Positions 18,006 through 27,021 of a stretch of DNA of 64,000 nt are shown in pieces. Source of the DNA: Paenibacillus spongiae (GTDB taxonomy: Bacteria > Bacillota > Bacilli > Paenibacillales > Paenibacillaceae). Position 1 is the stretch's first letter. Every line of letters starts with the position of its first letter. Position numbers and translations under genes: made by a program. The notes under the pieces are model-generated. The model was not told where the DNA came from. It saw nothing but the letters and a program-made list of their open reading frames with translations, and made no database searches. The stretch spans positions 6,032,501-6,096,500 of the forward strand of contig NZ_CP091430.1 in NCBI RefSeq assembly GCF_024734895.1, in the 5' to 3' direction.

Positions 18006-19154
18006 TCAAATATAGCTCCGCATTTCCTTATTCCTTCCGAACCTGTAGATGGCAATCAGTGACAATACCGCGGCGAAGGCCAGCAATATCCCGAGGTTCA
18101 GCAGCAGGCTCTCTAAGGAACTGCCCTGCTGGAGCTTGCCGAACGTGTCCAGCAGCCAGCGCTGCGGAAGAAAGTCGGCGATGCGCTGAATCGAGGCCGG
18201 CATGACTTCGATCGGGAATAAACATCCGGCGAGCAAACAGGTTGGCATAATGAGCATGCTTTGCAAAGCATTGGCCGTCATGGAGTTGTCTGCGAATGCC
18301 ACGATGACTAGCGATAGCCCGATCGCCACCATAGCGAACAGCAGCAGGAGCAGGAACATCTGCCAGAACGGGATGCCCGGATCGATATGGAAGAACCGGA
18401 TCATGACGATCAGCGTCACCGCGATCTGAATCATCATCATGAACAGATTCACAATCACGTTCGAGGCTACATACGTTCGAGGCGAGATCGGCGAAGCGAG
18501 GAGCCGGTAGTAGGTCCGGTTCTCTTTTTCCTTGATGATAATGCCCGACAGATTGACCGCCGAGAACAGCATGAAGATCAGAAGATAGCCGATGGTTTGC
18601 TTGGTCATCCCGTAGTTCGCGGACCGGTCCTCCACCTTCGCTGCCGATAATTCGAAATCCGACTGACGGTATCCCTTATAAATCGTGTCAAACGAAGCCG
18701 TGTCTCCTTGGACCGTCCGGCCGATCGCAGCGATATTGTTGATATAGGCATTCAAATACGAGCTGACGTATCCGGTGACCTGCGTCCCTTTGATGGAGAC
18801 GATCTGAACGCTGCCTGGAGCGCCGTTCTTCAAGCTCTCCGCAAATCCGCCCGGAAACATCAATACGGCATCTAATTCTCCCGACACAATAAGATCCCTT
18901 GCCTCGGATTCCTTGATTTCTTCTGCCTGCACATGCTCCAATTGAAGTATAAACTGAACCGTATCCTCCGTCACAGCCTGGCCTTTATCATGATTGACGA
19001 TGCCGATATTCAGCGCCGTTTCTCCCGAACCGCCATGAATGAGACTGGCCAGAAGGATCCCCAAGATGGGCATGCCGATATACAGCAGCAGATTCTTGTA
19101 GTTCTTGAACGTGGTGATCATCGTCTTGCGGATTAACCACAGCGTATCGCTCAC
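18006..19154 (-). CDS. ABC-2 type permease (LnrN/YfiN-like)
   Basis: The protein has 382 residues. One N-terminal helix (LLLYIGMPILGILLASLIHGG) is followed by a large extracytoplasmic loop of about 170 residues. A C-terminal block of five helices contains GYLLIFMLFSAVNLSGIIIKEKENRTYYRLLASPISPRTYV, the usual ABC-2 permease signature region. It starts one base after the stop of the sister permease at 19155. Together with the ATPase at 20297 it forms an exporter. Module order and sizes resemble the B. subtilis linearmycin-resistance system LnrLMN (formerly YfiLMN). The substrate is not deducible from sequence. Confidence 0.88.
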   Translation of the reverse strand: MSDTLWLIRKTMITTFKNYKNLLLYIGMPILGILLASLIHGGSGETALNIGIVNHDKGQAVTEDTVQFILQLEHVQAEEIKESEARDLIVSGELDAVLMFPGGFAESLKNGAPGSVQIVSIKGTQVTGYVSSYLNAYINNIAAIGRTVQGDTASFDTIYKGYRQSDFELSAAKVEDRSANYGMTKQTIGYLLIFMLFSAVNLSGIIIKEKENRTYYRLLASPISPRTYVASNVIVNLFMMMIQIAVTLIVMIRFFHIDPGIPFWQMFLLLLLFAMVAIGLSLVIVAFADNSMTANALQSMLIMPTCLLAGCLFPIEVMPASIQRIADFLPQRWLLDTFGKLQQGSSLESLLLNLGILLAFAAVLSLIAIYRFGRNKEMRSYI

Positions 19155-20261
19155 TTACAGCCCCTCCCGTCTTCGCATCATTACAGCGGCAATTCCCAGC
19201 AGCAGGGCGGCACATCCCAAATTAAGCAGCATGGCGGTGATGGACGCCGCGTAATGATCGGCATAGATGAGTTTCAGAATGGCGTCATTGGTCCATTGCA
19301 GCGGTGAATAATCCGATAAGGTCCGCATGATTCCCGTGGTATCCTCGACCGGATAATACGATCCTCCCAAGAACGCCGCCAGCTGGACGATGATCATAAT
19401 AACGGCACCCGAAGCCCCTTCGCGGACGACATAGCTGATCCCGAGCCCCAAGCCGAGGGCAAACACAATCTCCGTAGACAAGACAAGGAATACCAGTCCC
19501 AAATTGTCGCCCCAATTGGCATTGAAAACATACTTGCTGACGAGGACAACGATAACCATGAACAGAAAATTAAGCACCAGCGTGCCCAGAATCTTCCCCG
19601 TCAGAATCTCCGCTCTGGTAACCGGCGACGCCATCAGTCGGACCGCCGTATGCTGCTTGATCTCGTTCTTGATCAGATGCTCGGCAGACAGCGCGCTGTA
19701 TAAGATAATCAAGGTCGTCACGGCGACGGCAAAATAATCCATCGATCCCGGCTGCTTGGCTGCATCCAGCGAGACTTCCTGTACGTAATCCCCGCCTCCC
19801 GCAGCCGGCTCCTTCAAATCGGTCTTCGCCACTTCGGCGGCCAGCTTATACCGATCGGCGAACGCCGAAAGCATCCCTTCGACGATGCTGCTCTCAAGCG
19901 TGCTGCGGCTGTTCCCGTAGTAGTTCAGGCCGCTGTCGCTTATCACGGCATAGCCGGTATACCGATTGTTCTGCACCGCCCCCATGCCATCTGTCTTCCC
20001 GTCCGCTTTCTCGAAGAGAACGCCGGATGTCCCTGCCTCCCGGGAGAAGGATTCCCATTGCGCCGCAAGCGCGCTGCCGGGAGCGCTATTGTCTTGATAG
20101 AGAACACGGATATCGCCGATCGCCGCACTGCCGTTAAACGAACTCGAAAGCGCCGTTCCCAATATGAGAATAAGCACAACCGGGGTAACCAACATGAACG
20201 CAAGCATCTTAAAATCCCGAAAAACCATTAACTCCTTTACAGCGATTCGAAGGATATTCAC
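19155..20261 (-). CDS. ABC-2 type permease (LnrM/YfiM-like)
   Basis: The protein has 368 residues with the same plan as its neighbour: one N-terminal helix (KMLAFMLVTPVVLILILGTALSS), a long outside loop, then five helices (TTLIILYSALSAEHLIKNEIKQHTAVRLMASPVTRAEI). The two permeases are paralogues that presumably form a heterodimer. The gap to the ATPase gene is 35 bases. Confidence 0.88.
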   Translation of the reverse strand: MNILRIAVKELMVFRDFKMLAFMLVTPVVLILILGTALSSSFNGSAAIGDIRVLYQDNSAPGSALAAQWESFSREAGTSGVLFEKADGKTDGMGAVQNNRYTGYAVISDSGLNYYGNSRSTLESSIVEGMLSAFADRYKLAAEVAKTDLKEPAAGGGDYVQEVSLDAAKQPGSMDYFAVAVTTLIILYSALSAEHLIKNEIKQHTAVRLMASPVTRAEILTGKILGTLVLNFLFMVIVVLVSKYVFNANWGDNLGLVFLVLSTEIVFALGLGLGISYVVREGASGAVIMIIVQLAAFLGGSYYPVEDTTGIMRTLSDYSPLQWTNDAILKLIYADHYAASITAMLLNLGCAALLLGIAAVMMRRREGL

Positions 20262-20296
20262 AAGTCCCGCCTCCCCTTAAGTTCCATCATCCGTTC

Positions 20297-21232
20297 TTAA
20301 TCCCGCAAGCTCCGGCCGGTCAGCGTCAGGAATACCGTCTCCAGGTTAGGCTCATGCGCCTCCACCGAACGGATCTCCATCCCGTCCGCCATCAGCTGCT
20401 GAATGATCCTGTTCAGATTGTTGACCTCGGCATCGGAGCTGATCTTAACGAGCGTATCATCGACCTCGGCCGTATTGACGCCGGGGATCTCCCTCAGCTT
20501 CTCTACCTGCAGCATATCGGTCGAACGGACTTCAATGCCGGTATTCTTCTGATTCGTAATGATCGCCTTCAGCTGCTTCTTCGTCCCTTCGGCAATAATC
20601 TTGCCGTGGTCGATGATGGCAATTCGGGTGCACAGCTCTTCAACCTCTTCCATGTAATGGCTGGTATAGATGATCGTGCTTCCCATCTCGTTCAGCTTCT
20701 TGACGGAATTCAGGATATAATTCCTGGATTGCGGATCGATGCCCACGGTCGGTTCATCCATAATAATCAGCTTCGGCCGGTGGGCGATCGCGCAGGCGAT
20801 ATTCAGCCTTCGCTTCATGCCACCCGAGAAATTCTTCGTATAGCTCCGATGCTTATCGCCAAGCCCGACGAACGCGAGCGCTTCTTCCGCCCGGCTCTTC
20901 AATAACGCACCCCTTAGTCCGTACAGCCCCGCAAAAAATTGAACGTTCTCGTAAGCCGTCATATCTTCATAGATGGCCAGCTCCTGCGGTACAATGCCGA
21001 TGTTCGACTTCACGAACCTGCCGTGTTTGGCGATATTTTTACCTAGGATGTGAATCTCCCCTTTGGTCACGGGCAGCAGCGAGGCGACCATATTGATCGT
21101 CGTGCTTTTGCCCGCGCCGTTCGCCCCCAGAAATCCGAATATCTCGCCCTCCCGGACGGACAACGACAAGTTATCGACAGCGATATAATCGCCGAATTTT
21201 TTCGTAAGCTGTTTGATTTCAAGAACGTTCAT
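20297..21232 (-). CDS. ABC exporter ATP-binding protein (LnrL/YfiL-like)
   Basis: The protein has 311 residues from ATG 21232 (GGAGG 9 bases upstream). Walker A is GANGAGKST, the signature motif is NFSGGMKRRLNIA, Walker B is LIIMDEPTVG, and the switch His is in YTSHYMEEVEEL. A C-terminal DUF4162-like tail of about 80 residues is typical of antibiotic and drug exporters. It powers the two ABC-2 permeases downstream. A strong terminator separates it from the sensor kinase gene. Confidence 0.92.
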   Translation of the reverse strand: MNVLEIKQLTKKFGDYIAVDNLSLSVREGEIFGFLGANGAGKSTTINMVASLLPVTKGEIHILGKNIAKHGRFVKSNIGIVPQELAIYEDMTAYENVQFFAGLYGLRGALLKSRAEEALAFVGLGDKHRSYTKNFSGGMKRRLNIACAIAHRPKLIIMDEPTVGIDPQSRNYILNSVKKLNEMGSTIIYTSHYMEEVEELCTRIAIIDHGKIIAEGTKKQLKAIITNQKNTGIEVRSTDMLQVEKLREIPGVNTAEVDDTLVKISSDAEVNNLNRIIQQLMADGMEIRSVEAHEPNLETVFLTLTGRSLRD

Positions 21233-21274
21233 TCTCTTCAACCTCCGCATCGTTTTCTAAGTTAATCCTATCGT

Positions 21275-21317
21275 ACAAAAAAAGGATGAACCTGCGGAAG
21301 TGCACAAGTTCATCCTT
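21275..21317 (-). terminator. Intrinsic terminator between histidine kinase and ABC ATPase genes
   Basis: AAGGATGAAC pairs perfectly with GTTCATCCTT. On the minus strand the stem is followed at once by TTTTTTTGT. Only about 40 bases remain before the ATPase start, so the exporter genes need either read-through or a promoter overlapping this hairpin. Confidence 0.85.
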
Positions 21318-21355
21318 ACCCATGAGATTCTTCATGTTTTGCATCCAGAGAATAT

Positions 21356-22483
21356 TCACTTATCGCTGAAGGGGATCAAGGTGGTGACGGAGAAACCCCG
21401 CGAGCCGTCGACGATCACCGTGCCGTTCACGGCAGCCGTCCGTTCCTCCATCCCGATGACCCCCAGCCCCTTGATGACCTTCGATGCTCCCCGGCCGTTG
21501 TCGGATACTTCGGCTTTAATGACGGTATTCAGCACCTGGATATGCACGGATACGGCGGTCGCGTTCGCATATTTCATCGTATTGGTCAGCGCTTCCTTCA
21601 CGTTCTCCATAATAATCCGCCAATGGAACGGAGAGATCAGATCGACGTTGCCCTCGTAAGTGAATGCGGGCTTGATCGGATGTACGGCGGCGAATTCATC
21701 GATGAATAATCTCATCCGGTTGATGCCCAGCTGTTCCGTGGGCGGCTTCGCATTCTTCAGCACGAGGCGGATGCTCTCAATGCCGTCTTTGGAAATATGA
21801 ATCGCATTCTGCAGCAGCTCCGCCGATTTCTCCGCGTCGGCTGCCATTAACCGCTTCGCGGCTTCCATCTGAATGAGCGCACCGGTCATGGAATGCCCGA
21901 CATGGTCGTGAATTTGTTGAGACAAGCGATTGCGCTCTTCCAGCTTGAACATATATTCGGACTGCTTCAAATATTCGCTGTTCTCGTGCAGACGCTGCGT
22001 CAAGGTCTGAATATCGCCGCGCATGCTCTCCAGCTCTTCCTTGTACGATTCGATTCGCCCCGAATACGTTCGGAGGAGAGTCAAATAGGCGGCGCTCAGC
22101 GAGGCTGCATATCCATATTCGATGAGCATGTCTTGCGGAAGGAACGGCCATGGAATAAGCATGAACAAGAAGACGATGACGGAACTCTTGCTGTAATAGG
22201 ATCCGAACTCAAATAGATTCACCGGGACAAGCAGGATCAGCAGCGGGTGAACATAAAGAGAGGCGGATATAATTAAAGCGCCGGAAAGGCCCGACAGAAG
22301 AGGAACGGCAGCGTCCTTGAAAATGTAGACAGAGATGTTCAAGCACAAATATAACAGAACGGATAACGTAAACCATGGCGTTATTGCGGTTGTGGAGATA
22401 TAAGACAGGCTAATGACATAGAGCAATAGAACCGCTTTGTTCAGAATGGACCAGATCTCGATTGACGTTCTTCGCTGGCGCAC
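21356..22483 (-). CDS. NarL-type sensor histidine kinase (LnrJ/YfiJ-like)
   Basis: The protein has 375 residues, starting at GTG 22483 one base after the response regulator stop. The N-terminal 135 residues hold five or six membrane helices with almost no outside loop, the layout of intramembrane-sensing kinases. A coiled stretch precedes the HisKA_3 box EERNRLSQQIHDHVGHSMTG (His192 is the phospho-acceptor). The HATPase part has NVKEALTNTMKYANA and DNGRG. It likely senses an antimicrobial at the membrane and controls the neighbouring exporter. Confidence 0.88.
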   Translation of the reverse strand: MRQRRTSIEIWSILNKAVLLLYVISLSYISTTAITPWFTLSVLLYLCLNISVYIFKDAAVPLLSGLSGALIISASLYVHPLLILLVPVNLFEFGSYYSKSSVIVFLFMLIPWPFLPQDMLIEYGYAASLSAAYLTLLRTYSGRIESYKEELESMRGDIQTLTQRLHENSEYLKQSEYMFKLEERNRLSQQIHDHVGHSMTGALIQMEAAKRLMAADAEKSAELLQNAIHISKDGIESIRLVLKNAKPPTEQLGINRMRLFIDEFAAVHPIKPAFTYEGNVDLISPFHWRIIMENVKEALTNTMKYANATAVSVHIQVLNTVIKAEVSDNGRGASKVIKGLGVIGMEERTAAVNGTVIVDGSRGFSVTTLIPFSDK

Positions 22484-23137
22484 TCAGTTCCGCTCTCCCG
22501 TCAGGTAATAGATCGCGATCTGCGTCCGATGCTCAAGCCCCGTTTTACTCAGGATGGAGGTAATATGGTTGGCTACGGTCCCGTCCGAGATAAACAGCTT
22601 CTTCGAGATCTCCTTGTTCGCCAGACCTTTGGCAATCAGCGCCATGATGTCCAGTTCTCTCTCCGTGAACGGAGTTCTGTCGATCTTATCCCCTTTGTCC
22701 GACACCTTATCTTTATCCGCCGCAATGAGACCGGATTTCAGCTTATCCAGCACCACATCCTGGAGCACATGATGTCCGTTATGCACGGTTCGGATCGCAT
22801 CGCGGATTCGTTCCGGATCGTTATTCTTCAGCAGATAACCCTTGGCTCCGAATTTAATCGCATCATGTATATATTCGTCATCGTCGAACGTCGTCAGGAT
22901 GAGCGGCTTCGTTGCCGTTCGTTCGGTCAGAAGCCGGGTCGCTTCCACCCCATTCATCTCCGGCATCCGGATATCCAGCAGCGCCACGTCCACCTCATGG
23001 CGTTCACAGTATTGCACGGCTTCATGACCATTCTCGACGGTCGCCACGACGTCGAATTCGTTGAAGGATGTCAGAATAATCTTCATTCCTTCCCGGATGA
23101 AAGAATTGTCATCCGCAATCATCACTTTGATTTTCAA
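22484..23137 (-). CDS. NarL/LuxR-type response regulator (LnrK/YfiK-like)
   Basis: The protein has about 217 residues if started at TTG 23137 (GGGAG 10 bases upstream); an ATG at 23161 without a visible binding site is the alternative. The receiver domain shows IKVMIADDNSFIREGM, VALLDIRMPEMNG (the phosphorylated Asp) and KGYLLKN. The C-terminal LuxR helix-turn-helix reads FTERELDIMALIAKGLANKEISKKLFISDGTVANHI. It is the first gene of the module, followed without a gap by its kinase. Confidence 0.9.
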   Translation of the reverse strand: MKIKVMIADDNSFIREGMKIILTSFNEFDVVATVENGHEAVQYCERHEVDVALLDIRMPEMNGVEATRLLTERTATKPLILTTFDDDEYIHDAIKFGAKGYLLKNNDPERIRDAIRTVHNGHHVLQDVVLDKLKSGLIAADKDKVSDKGDKIDRTPFTERELDIMALIAKGLANKEISKKLFISDGTVANHITSILSKTGLEHRTQIAIYYLTGERN

Positions 23138-23161
23138 GCGGCCTACACTCCCTTCATCCAT

Positions 23162-23414
23162 ATTTTACATGGGGCAAGGGGGATATTCTAATTAAATTTT
23201 TATGGAAATATTCTGGAAACTTTTTCAGATTTAATGTGTCTATAACCTTGTTATGCGAAGATATGACATAGGAGGAATAGGCAGAATCTTGGCTGAGCCA
23301 GGAGAATCGGTGAATTATAGGGATTTTACTTTCGCAATAAGTGTAATCCCGTTTGCAGCCTATTTAATCGGTTTTGGTTCCCATGCGCTTTATGAAAAAT
23401 GTTCTCGATAATAG
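23162..23414. other. Intergenic region upstream of the response regulator
   Basis: AT-rich, with no gene seen. It must contain the promoter for the two-component genes, but I could not single out a convincing -35/-10 pair. Confidence 0.4.
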
Positions 23415-23440
23415 AAAAGACTGCCGCGCGGCAGTCTTTT
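23415..23440 (-). terminator. Terminator, perfect 26-bp palindrome, after the murA-type gene
   Basis: AAAAGACTGCCGC is followed directly by its exact complement GCGGCAGTCTTTT. On the minus strand the stem ends in TTTTCTATTAT, 24 bases after the murA-type stop. Confidence 0.8.
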
Positions 23441-23463
23441 TCGTCTTGTTCATGAAGCAGCTA

Positions 23464-24759
23464 TCACGATCTCGTAATCTGCAATAGCTCCTTATTCCCG
23501 TCGTTCGAATCATGCTGGCCGATCTTGGCTCCCAGGGAACGGAAATCTTCAACAATATGTTCATAACCTCTTTCAAAATGTTGAATGCCGGTAATGCTCG
23601 TTTTGCCATCCGCGGCTAAACCGGCAAGAAGAAGGCAAATGCCTGCCCGAATATCGGTCGCATGAACCAAATTGCCCCGGAGCGGAGCGCCGCCCTTAAT
23701 AAACGCCGTTCCCGCACGAAGGTCGATATCCGCTCCCATTCTTCTTAACTGATAGACATGATTGAACCGTTTGGGATAGATCCTGTCGCTGACGATGCTT
23801 TTACCCGGCGCTTGAGTGAGCAGAGCCGTTAGCGGCTGCTGCAGGTCAGTCGCGAAACCGGGGTACATGGCCGTCCTCACCCGGGTTGCCCTCAATGCGC
23901 CGGTCGACTGGGCCGTTATCGTATTAGGCGTCGTCTCGATATGCAGGCCGATTTCCTTCAGCTTCGCAATACAGGAGTTCAGATGCTCCGGAATGACGTC
24001 CTCGACCGTTACGGATCCTCCCGTTACCCCGGCGGAAATCAAGAATGCGCCGGCAATTAGCCGGTCCGGTATGACCGTATACGTACAACCCCGAAGATTC
24101 CGGACGCCTTCGATCCGAATCGTGTCCGTTCCGGCACCGGTGATTCTGGCACCCATTTGATTCAGCATAATCGCGGTATCGACGACTTCCGGATCTCTTG
24201 CAGCGTTCCGCAATACCGTTTGACCCTTGGCGCGAACGGCAGCCAGTATACTATTAATCGTCGCCCCGGACGTAATCGTATCGAAGTAGATATCCGCCCC
24301 TTTCAATTCCCGGGCTTCTGCTTCGTAATAATCTTGGTGATACGTAAATGCGGCTCCCATTGATTCGAACGCTTTAATATGCTGATCGATGGGACGTTTC
24401 ACAAAATCATCCCCGCCCGGATACCCGACGCTAACCTTCCCGCATTTGGCAAGAAGCGCCCCTACGAAATAATAGGCGGTTCGGAACATCGACGATTTGC
24501 GGGGATCGATCGAAGCGCTATGGATATGACGCGGATCAATATACACCAAGCCTGTAGATTCACGATACATCTGAATTCCGATATCCTCTGCAATTTGGCA
24601 AATCACCTTGAAGTCGGCAATCTCCGGTATACCCGCCAATCGAACCGGCTCATCCGACAAGCAGGCAGCAGCCAGTAAAGCCAGTGAGCTGTTTTTGGAG
24701 CCGGGAATTTTGACCGTTCCGTTCAAGCCCGAGGAGCGTTCAACTTCGATCCATTTCAT
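23464..24759 (-). CDS. murA: MurA-type UDP-GlcNAc enolpyruvyltransferase with Asp at the fosfomycin-target Cys
   Basis: The protein has 431 residues, normal MurA length. It shows GSKN near the N-terminus (Lys22 and Asn23) and KRPIDQH. MurA transfers enolpyruvate from PEP to UDP-GlcNAc, the first step of peptidoglycan synthesis. The active-site loop reads YPGGDDFVKRPID where ordinary MurA has PGG-Cys. Asp117 thus replaces the Cys alkylated by fosfomycin, as in mycobacterial and chlamydial MurA, which are naturally resistant. Other oddities near the loop (DFV for AIG) suggest a diverged paralogue. It is the second gene after a DeoR regulator, 38 bases apart. It may be a conditional or specialised MurA; the usual murA would be elsewhere. 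Confidence 0.8.
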   Translation of the reverse strand: MKWIEVERSSGLNGTVKIPGSKNSSLALLAAACLSDEPVRLAGIPEIADFKVICQIAEDIGIQMYRESTGLVYIDPRHIHSASIDPRKSSMFRTAYYFVGALLAKCGKVSVGYPGGDDFVKRPIDQHIKAFESMGAAFTYHQDYYEAEARELKGADIYFDTITSGATINSILAAVRAKGQTVLRNAARDPEVVDTAIMLNQMGARITGAGTDTIRIEGVRNLRGCTYTVIPDRLIAGAFLISAGVTGGSVTVEDVIPEHLNSCIAKLKEIGLHIETTPNTITAQSTGALRATRVRTAMYPGFATDLQQPLTALLTQAPGKSIVSDRIYPKRFNHVYQLRRMGADIDLRAGTAFIKGGAPLRGNLVHATDIRAGICLLLAGLAADGKTSITGIQHFERGYEHIVEDFRSLGAKIGQHDSNDGNKELLQITRS

Positions 24760-24797
24760 CTCTATCCCTCTTTCTGTGGTCTTTACGACTTTGTATG

Positions 24798-25592
24798 CTA
24801 TAACCCGCTTGCGCTTGAATCCGATTCTGCCGCGGCAACGACCACTTCCACGCCTTGGTCTTCAATTTCCCGGATGACGGCGGCCGGGGCCCCGGCATCC
24901 GTAATGACCAGATCTAATTCATGAATAGGCAGCGTTCTTGCAAACATATCGACCCCCATTTTTTCATGGGGAGCCAGACATATTGTTCTTCGCGATATTT
25001 CGTTTACCGTGCGGGCAAAGCTGGCTCCATCCGGAGCAGTCGTGCTTATGCCCTTCGACGATACTCCCCCGCCTGTTATAAAACATAGATCTAACGAAAA
25101 CCGGCGGATTTGTTCAATCGCTAACGGATCGATGAGATTCCCTGAAGCCGATCTGAGCCTTCCGCCGATCAGATAAGATTCGATGTTATCCATTTCTCTG
25201 ATCGTCTGGGCGATTTTTAGCGAATTCGTGATGACCGTAAACGGCATCGTTCTGGAGAGATACTTCAGCATGCCGTAATGAATGCCTGCACCGCCGATAA
25301 ACACGCTGTCATTCTCGCCTATATAAGAGGCAGCTAGCCTGGAAATGGCGTTCTGATGAGGAGAGCCTTCTCCATAACGCAGAGATTCAGGGAGAGGCAA
25401 GCTTCGAAGCTGCGTTACCGGGATCGCTCCTCCGTATGTTTTCTTAAGCAGTCCCTGCTCCTTCATAATCGTCAAATCCCTGCGTATGGAATCGACCGAT
25501 ACGTGAAACAGATCGGCCAGATCCTTGGCGACGATTCGTTGGTTCCGTTGAAGCAGCTCCAATATTTGCTGTCGACGCTCTTCCGTTAACAT
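24798..25592 (-). CDS. DeoR/GlpR-family transcriptional regulator
   Basis: The protein has 264 residues. The N-terminal DeoR helix-turn-helix reads EERRQQILELLQRNQRIVAKDLADLFHVSVDSIRRDL and is followed by the typical KKTYGGAIP. The C-terminal sensor domain (DSVFIGGAGIHYGMLKYL, LCFITGGGVSSKGIST) normally binds a sugar phosphate. It is transcribed ahead of the MurA-type gene and probably controls it, which would tie that enzyme to a sugar signal. Confidence 0.9.
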   Translation of the reverse strand: MLTEERRQQILELLQRNQRIVAKDLADLFHVSVDSIRRDLTIMKEQGLLKKTYGGAIPVTQLRSLPLPESLRYGEGSPHQNAISRLAASYIGENDSVFIGGAGIHYGMLKYLSRTMPFTVITNSLKIAQTIREMDNIESYLIGGRLRSASGNLIDPLAIEQIRRFSLDLCFITGGGVSSKGISTTAPDGASFARTVNEISRRTICLAPHEKMGVDMFARTLPIHELDLVITDAGAPAAVIREIEDQGVEVVVAAAESDSSASGL

Positions 25593-25704
25593 TTCAACCC
25601 CCTCATATGGTTAACGTTGGTTTGACCTGATGATATCTATTTTATTCATTATGTTTCATGTTCGTCAATAATAATTTACATGATTCAGCATGTTGTTTCG
25701 GTTT

Positions 25705-26586
25705 TCAGAGTAAATGCACACACTGATTCATCCACACCAACCCAATAACGTCTTTCGTTGCATTTTTGTTGCACGCCTGTTCAATCCGTGCTTCCTTGGC
25801 GCCCGCCGCTCTTAATCGGGATAGAGCTTCAGCCAGCAATGCCTTGCCTAACCCCCCGCCCTGATGCTCCGTCCTTACCGCAAGTGTTGGGATCTTCCCG
25901 GTTTCCCCAACGACTTTCGCATTAATGAATGCAGCCGGTCCGCCGTCAGAATGAGAAGCCATTATGTATAAATCAGGATTGTATTCCGGGCTGGTAAACT
26001 CATGAATAACTTGATCCGCCGTTTTACGACCGCCGAAGGCATCATTATATATAGACGCCCATGACGCAGCATCCGTAATTTCAGGTGAATGGAAAGAATA
26101 ACCTGCCGCAGGACTTACGGCCACCAGATCCAGCTGCGTATACCTGAGGATCAGCAGCTCGTATCCGACAGCCATATCATGCTGAAGAGCCAGCTCCTTC
26201 ATGCCAGGCACTCTGGAATCGGCACGGTGGACGTAGACCATGGTCCTGCCCTCATGCCGGGCCATTTTCTTTAAATGTGCAAGGATGAAGCGGAGCATCT
26301 GTGTACCAATCCCTCTTCTCCGCCAATTCATCGCGACGCCGGAATAGCTATAAACCGTCCAATGGCCGACAGACTCGCTGAAGCATAGGGAGATGAATCC
26401 AACGATTTGCTCATGTACAGCGACAACAAAGGTATTGTCGCGAATTCGTTCTCCAGGCTCGTCCAAACCACGTTCGAATTCTTGCGATGTTATACCCTGT
26501 TGAAAATGGTATGGATCTTCATTAATAATACCCGCGATTGCGTCAGCATCGGATTGCTGATAGGGACGTACATTTACGCTAATCAC
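25705..26586 (-). CDS. Tandem GNAT acetyltransferase
   Basis: The protein has 293 residues from GTG 26586 (GAGGTG 5 bases upstream). The first GNAT domain covers about residues 3-150 with the acetyl-CoA loop WRRRGIGTQML. The second covers the rest with EHQGGGLGKALLAEAL. The last 20 residues (CNKNATKDVIGLVWMNQCVHLL) do not look like a normal GNAT end, so the C-terminus may be frame-altered. The substrate is unknown. Confidence 0.75.
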   Translation of the reverse strand: MISVNVRPYQQSDADAIAGIINEDPYHFQQGITSQEFERGLDEPGERIRDNTFVVAVHEQIVGFISLCFSESVGHWTVYSYSGVAMNWRRRGIGTQMLRFILAHLKKMARHEGRTMVYVHRADSRVPGMKELALQHDMAVGYELLILRYTQLDLVAVSPAAGYSFHSPEITDAASWASIYNDAFGGRKTADQVIHEFTSPEYNPDLYIMASHSDGGPAAFINAKVVGETGKIPTLAVRTEHQGGGLGKALLAEALSRLRAAGAKEARIEQACNKNATKDVIGLVWMNQCVHLL

Positions 26587-26649
26587 TTTGTCACCTCTTC
26601 CTCGGAGGACGCATTGTCTCCTATTACCTGATCGAGAAGCCAGCAACAG

Positions 26650-26748
26650 TCATTTTAGTTGAAGTGCCCGAATAATTTCGCCGTCAATCACTTCTTCACT
26701 GACTTTATCGAACCCCAATGATTCATATAATACGCTTTCTCGAAGCAT
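26650..26748 (-). pseudogene. C-terminal remnant of a second GNAT acetyltransferase
   Basis: The minus strand reads MLRESVLYESLGFDKVSEEV then IDGEIIRALQLK and a stop, about 32 codons. VLYESLGF is the standard GNAT C-terminal pattern (YESLGF). There is no N-terminal domain or ribosome binding site. It directly precedes the double-GNAT gene, so a duplication and deletion is likely. Confidence 0.6.
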
Positions 26749-27021
26749 GCATGCTTATATTTCATGCTTTCGTACTATTTATAAAGATACTATTGTCGTT
26801 TATTATAAATAAAACATAATATTTACAATGATGTCGTTTTATTCTAAAATCTGTGTTTTATCCTTTTAAGGAAAATCATATTCTTCAAATCATTCCCATA
26901 AAGTAGTAAAACTTGCGTATTTTTAAGGGGGTGATAGCTATGACGTGACTGTGGTGCTCCAGTGGCACGTGGTGATGGAGTCGCTCGTAATCTTAACTTT
27001 ATTTTAGGCAGGAGGATGATT

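Noticed and set aside
25705-25770. Frameshift at the end of the double-GNAT gene
   Set aside because: The C-terminus is atypical, but I found no clear continuation in another frame, so I left the frame as it stands.
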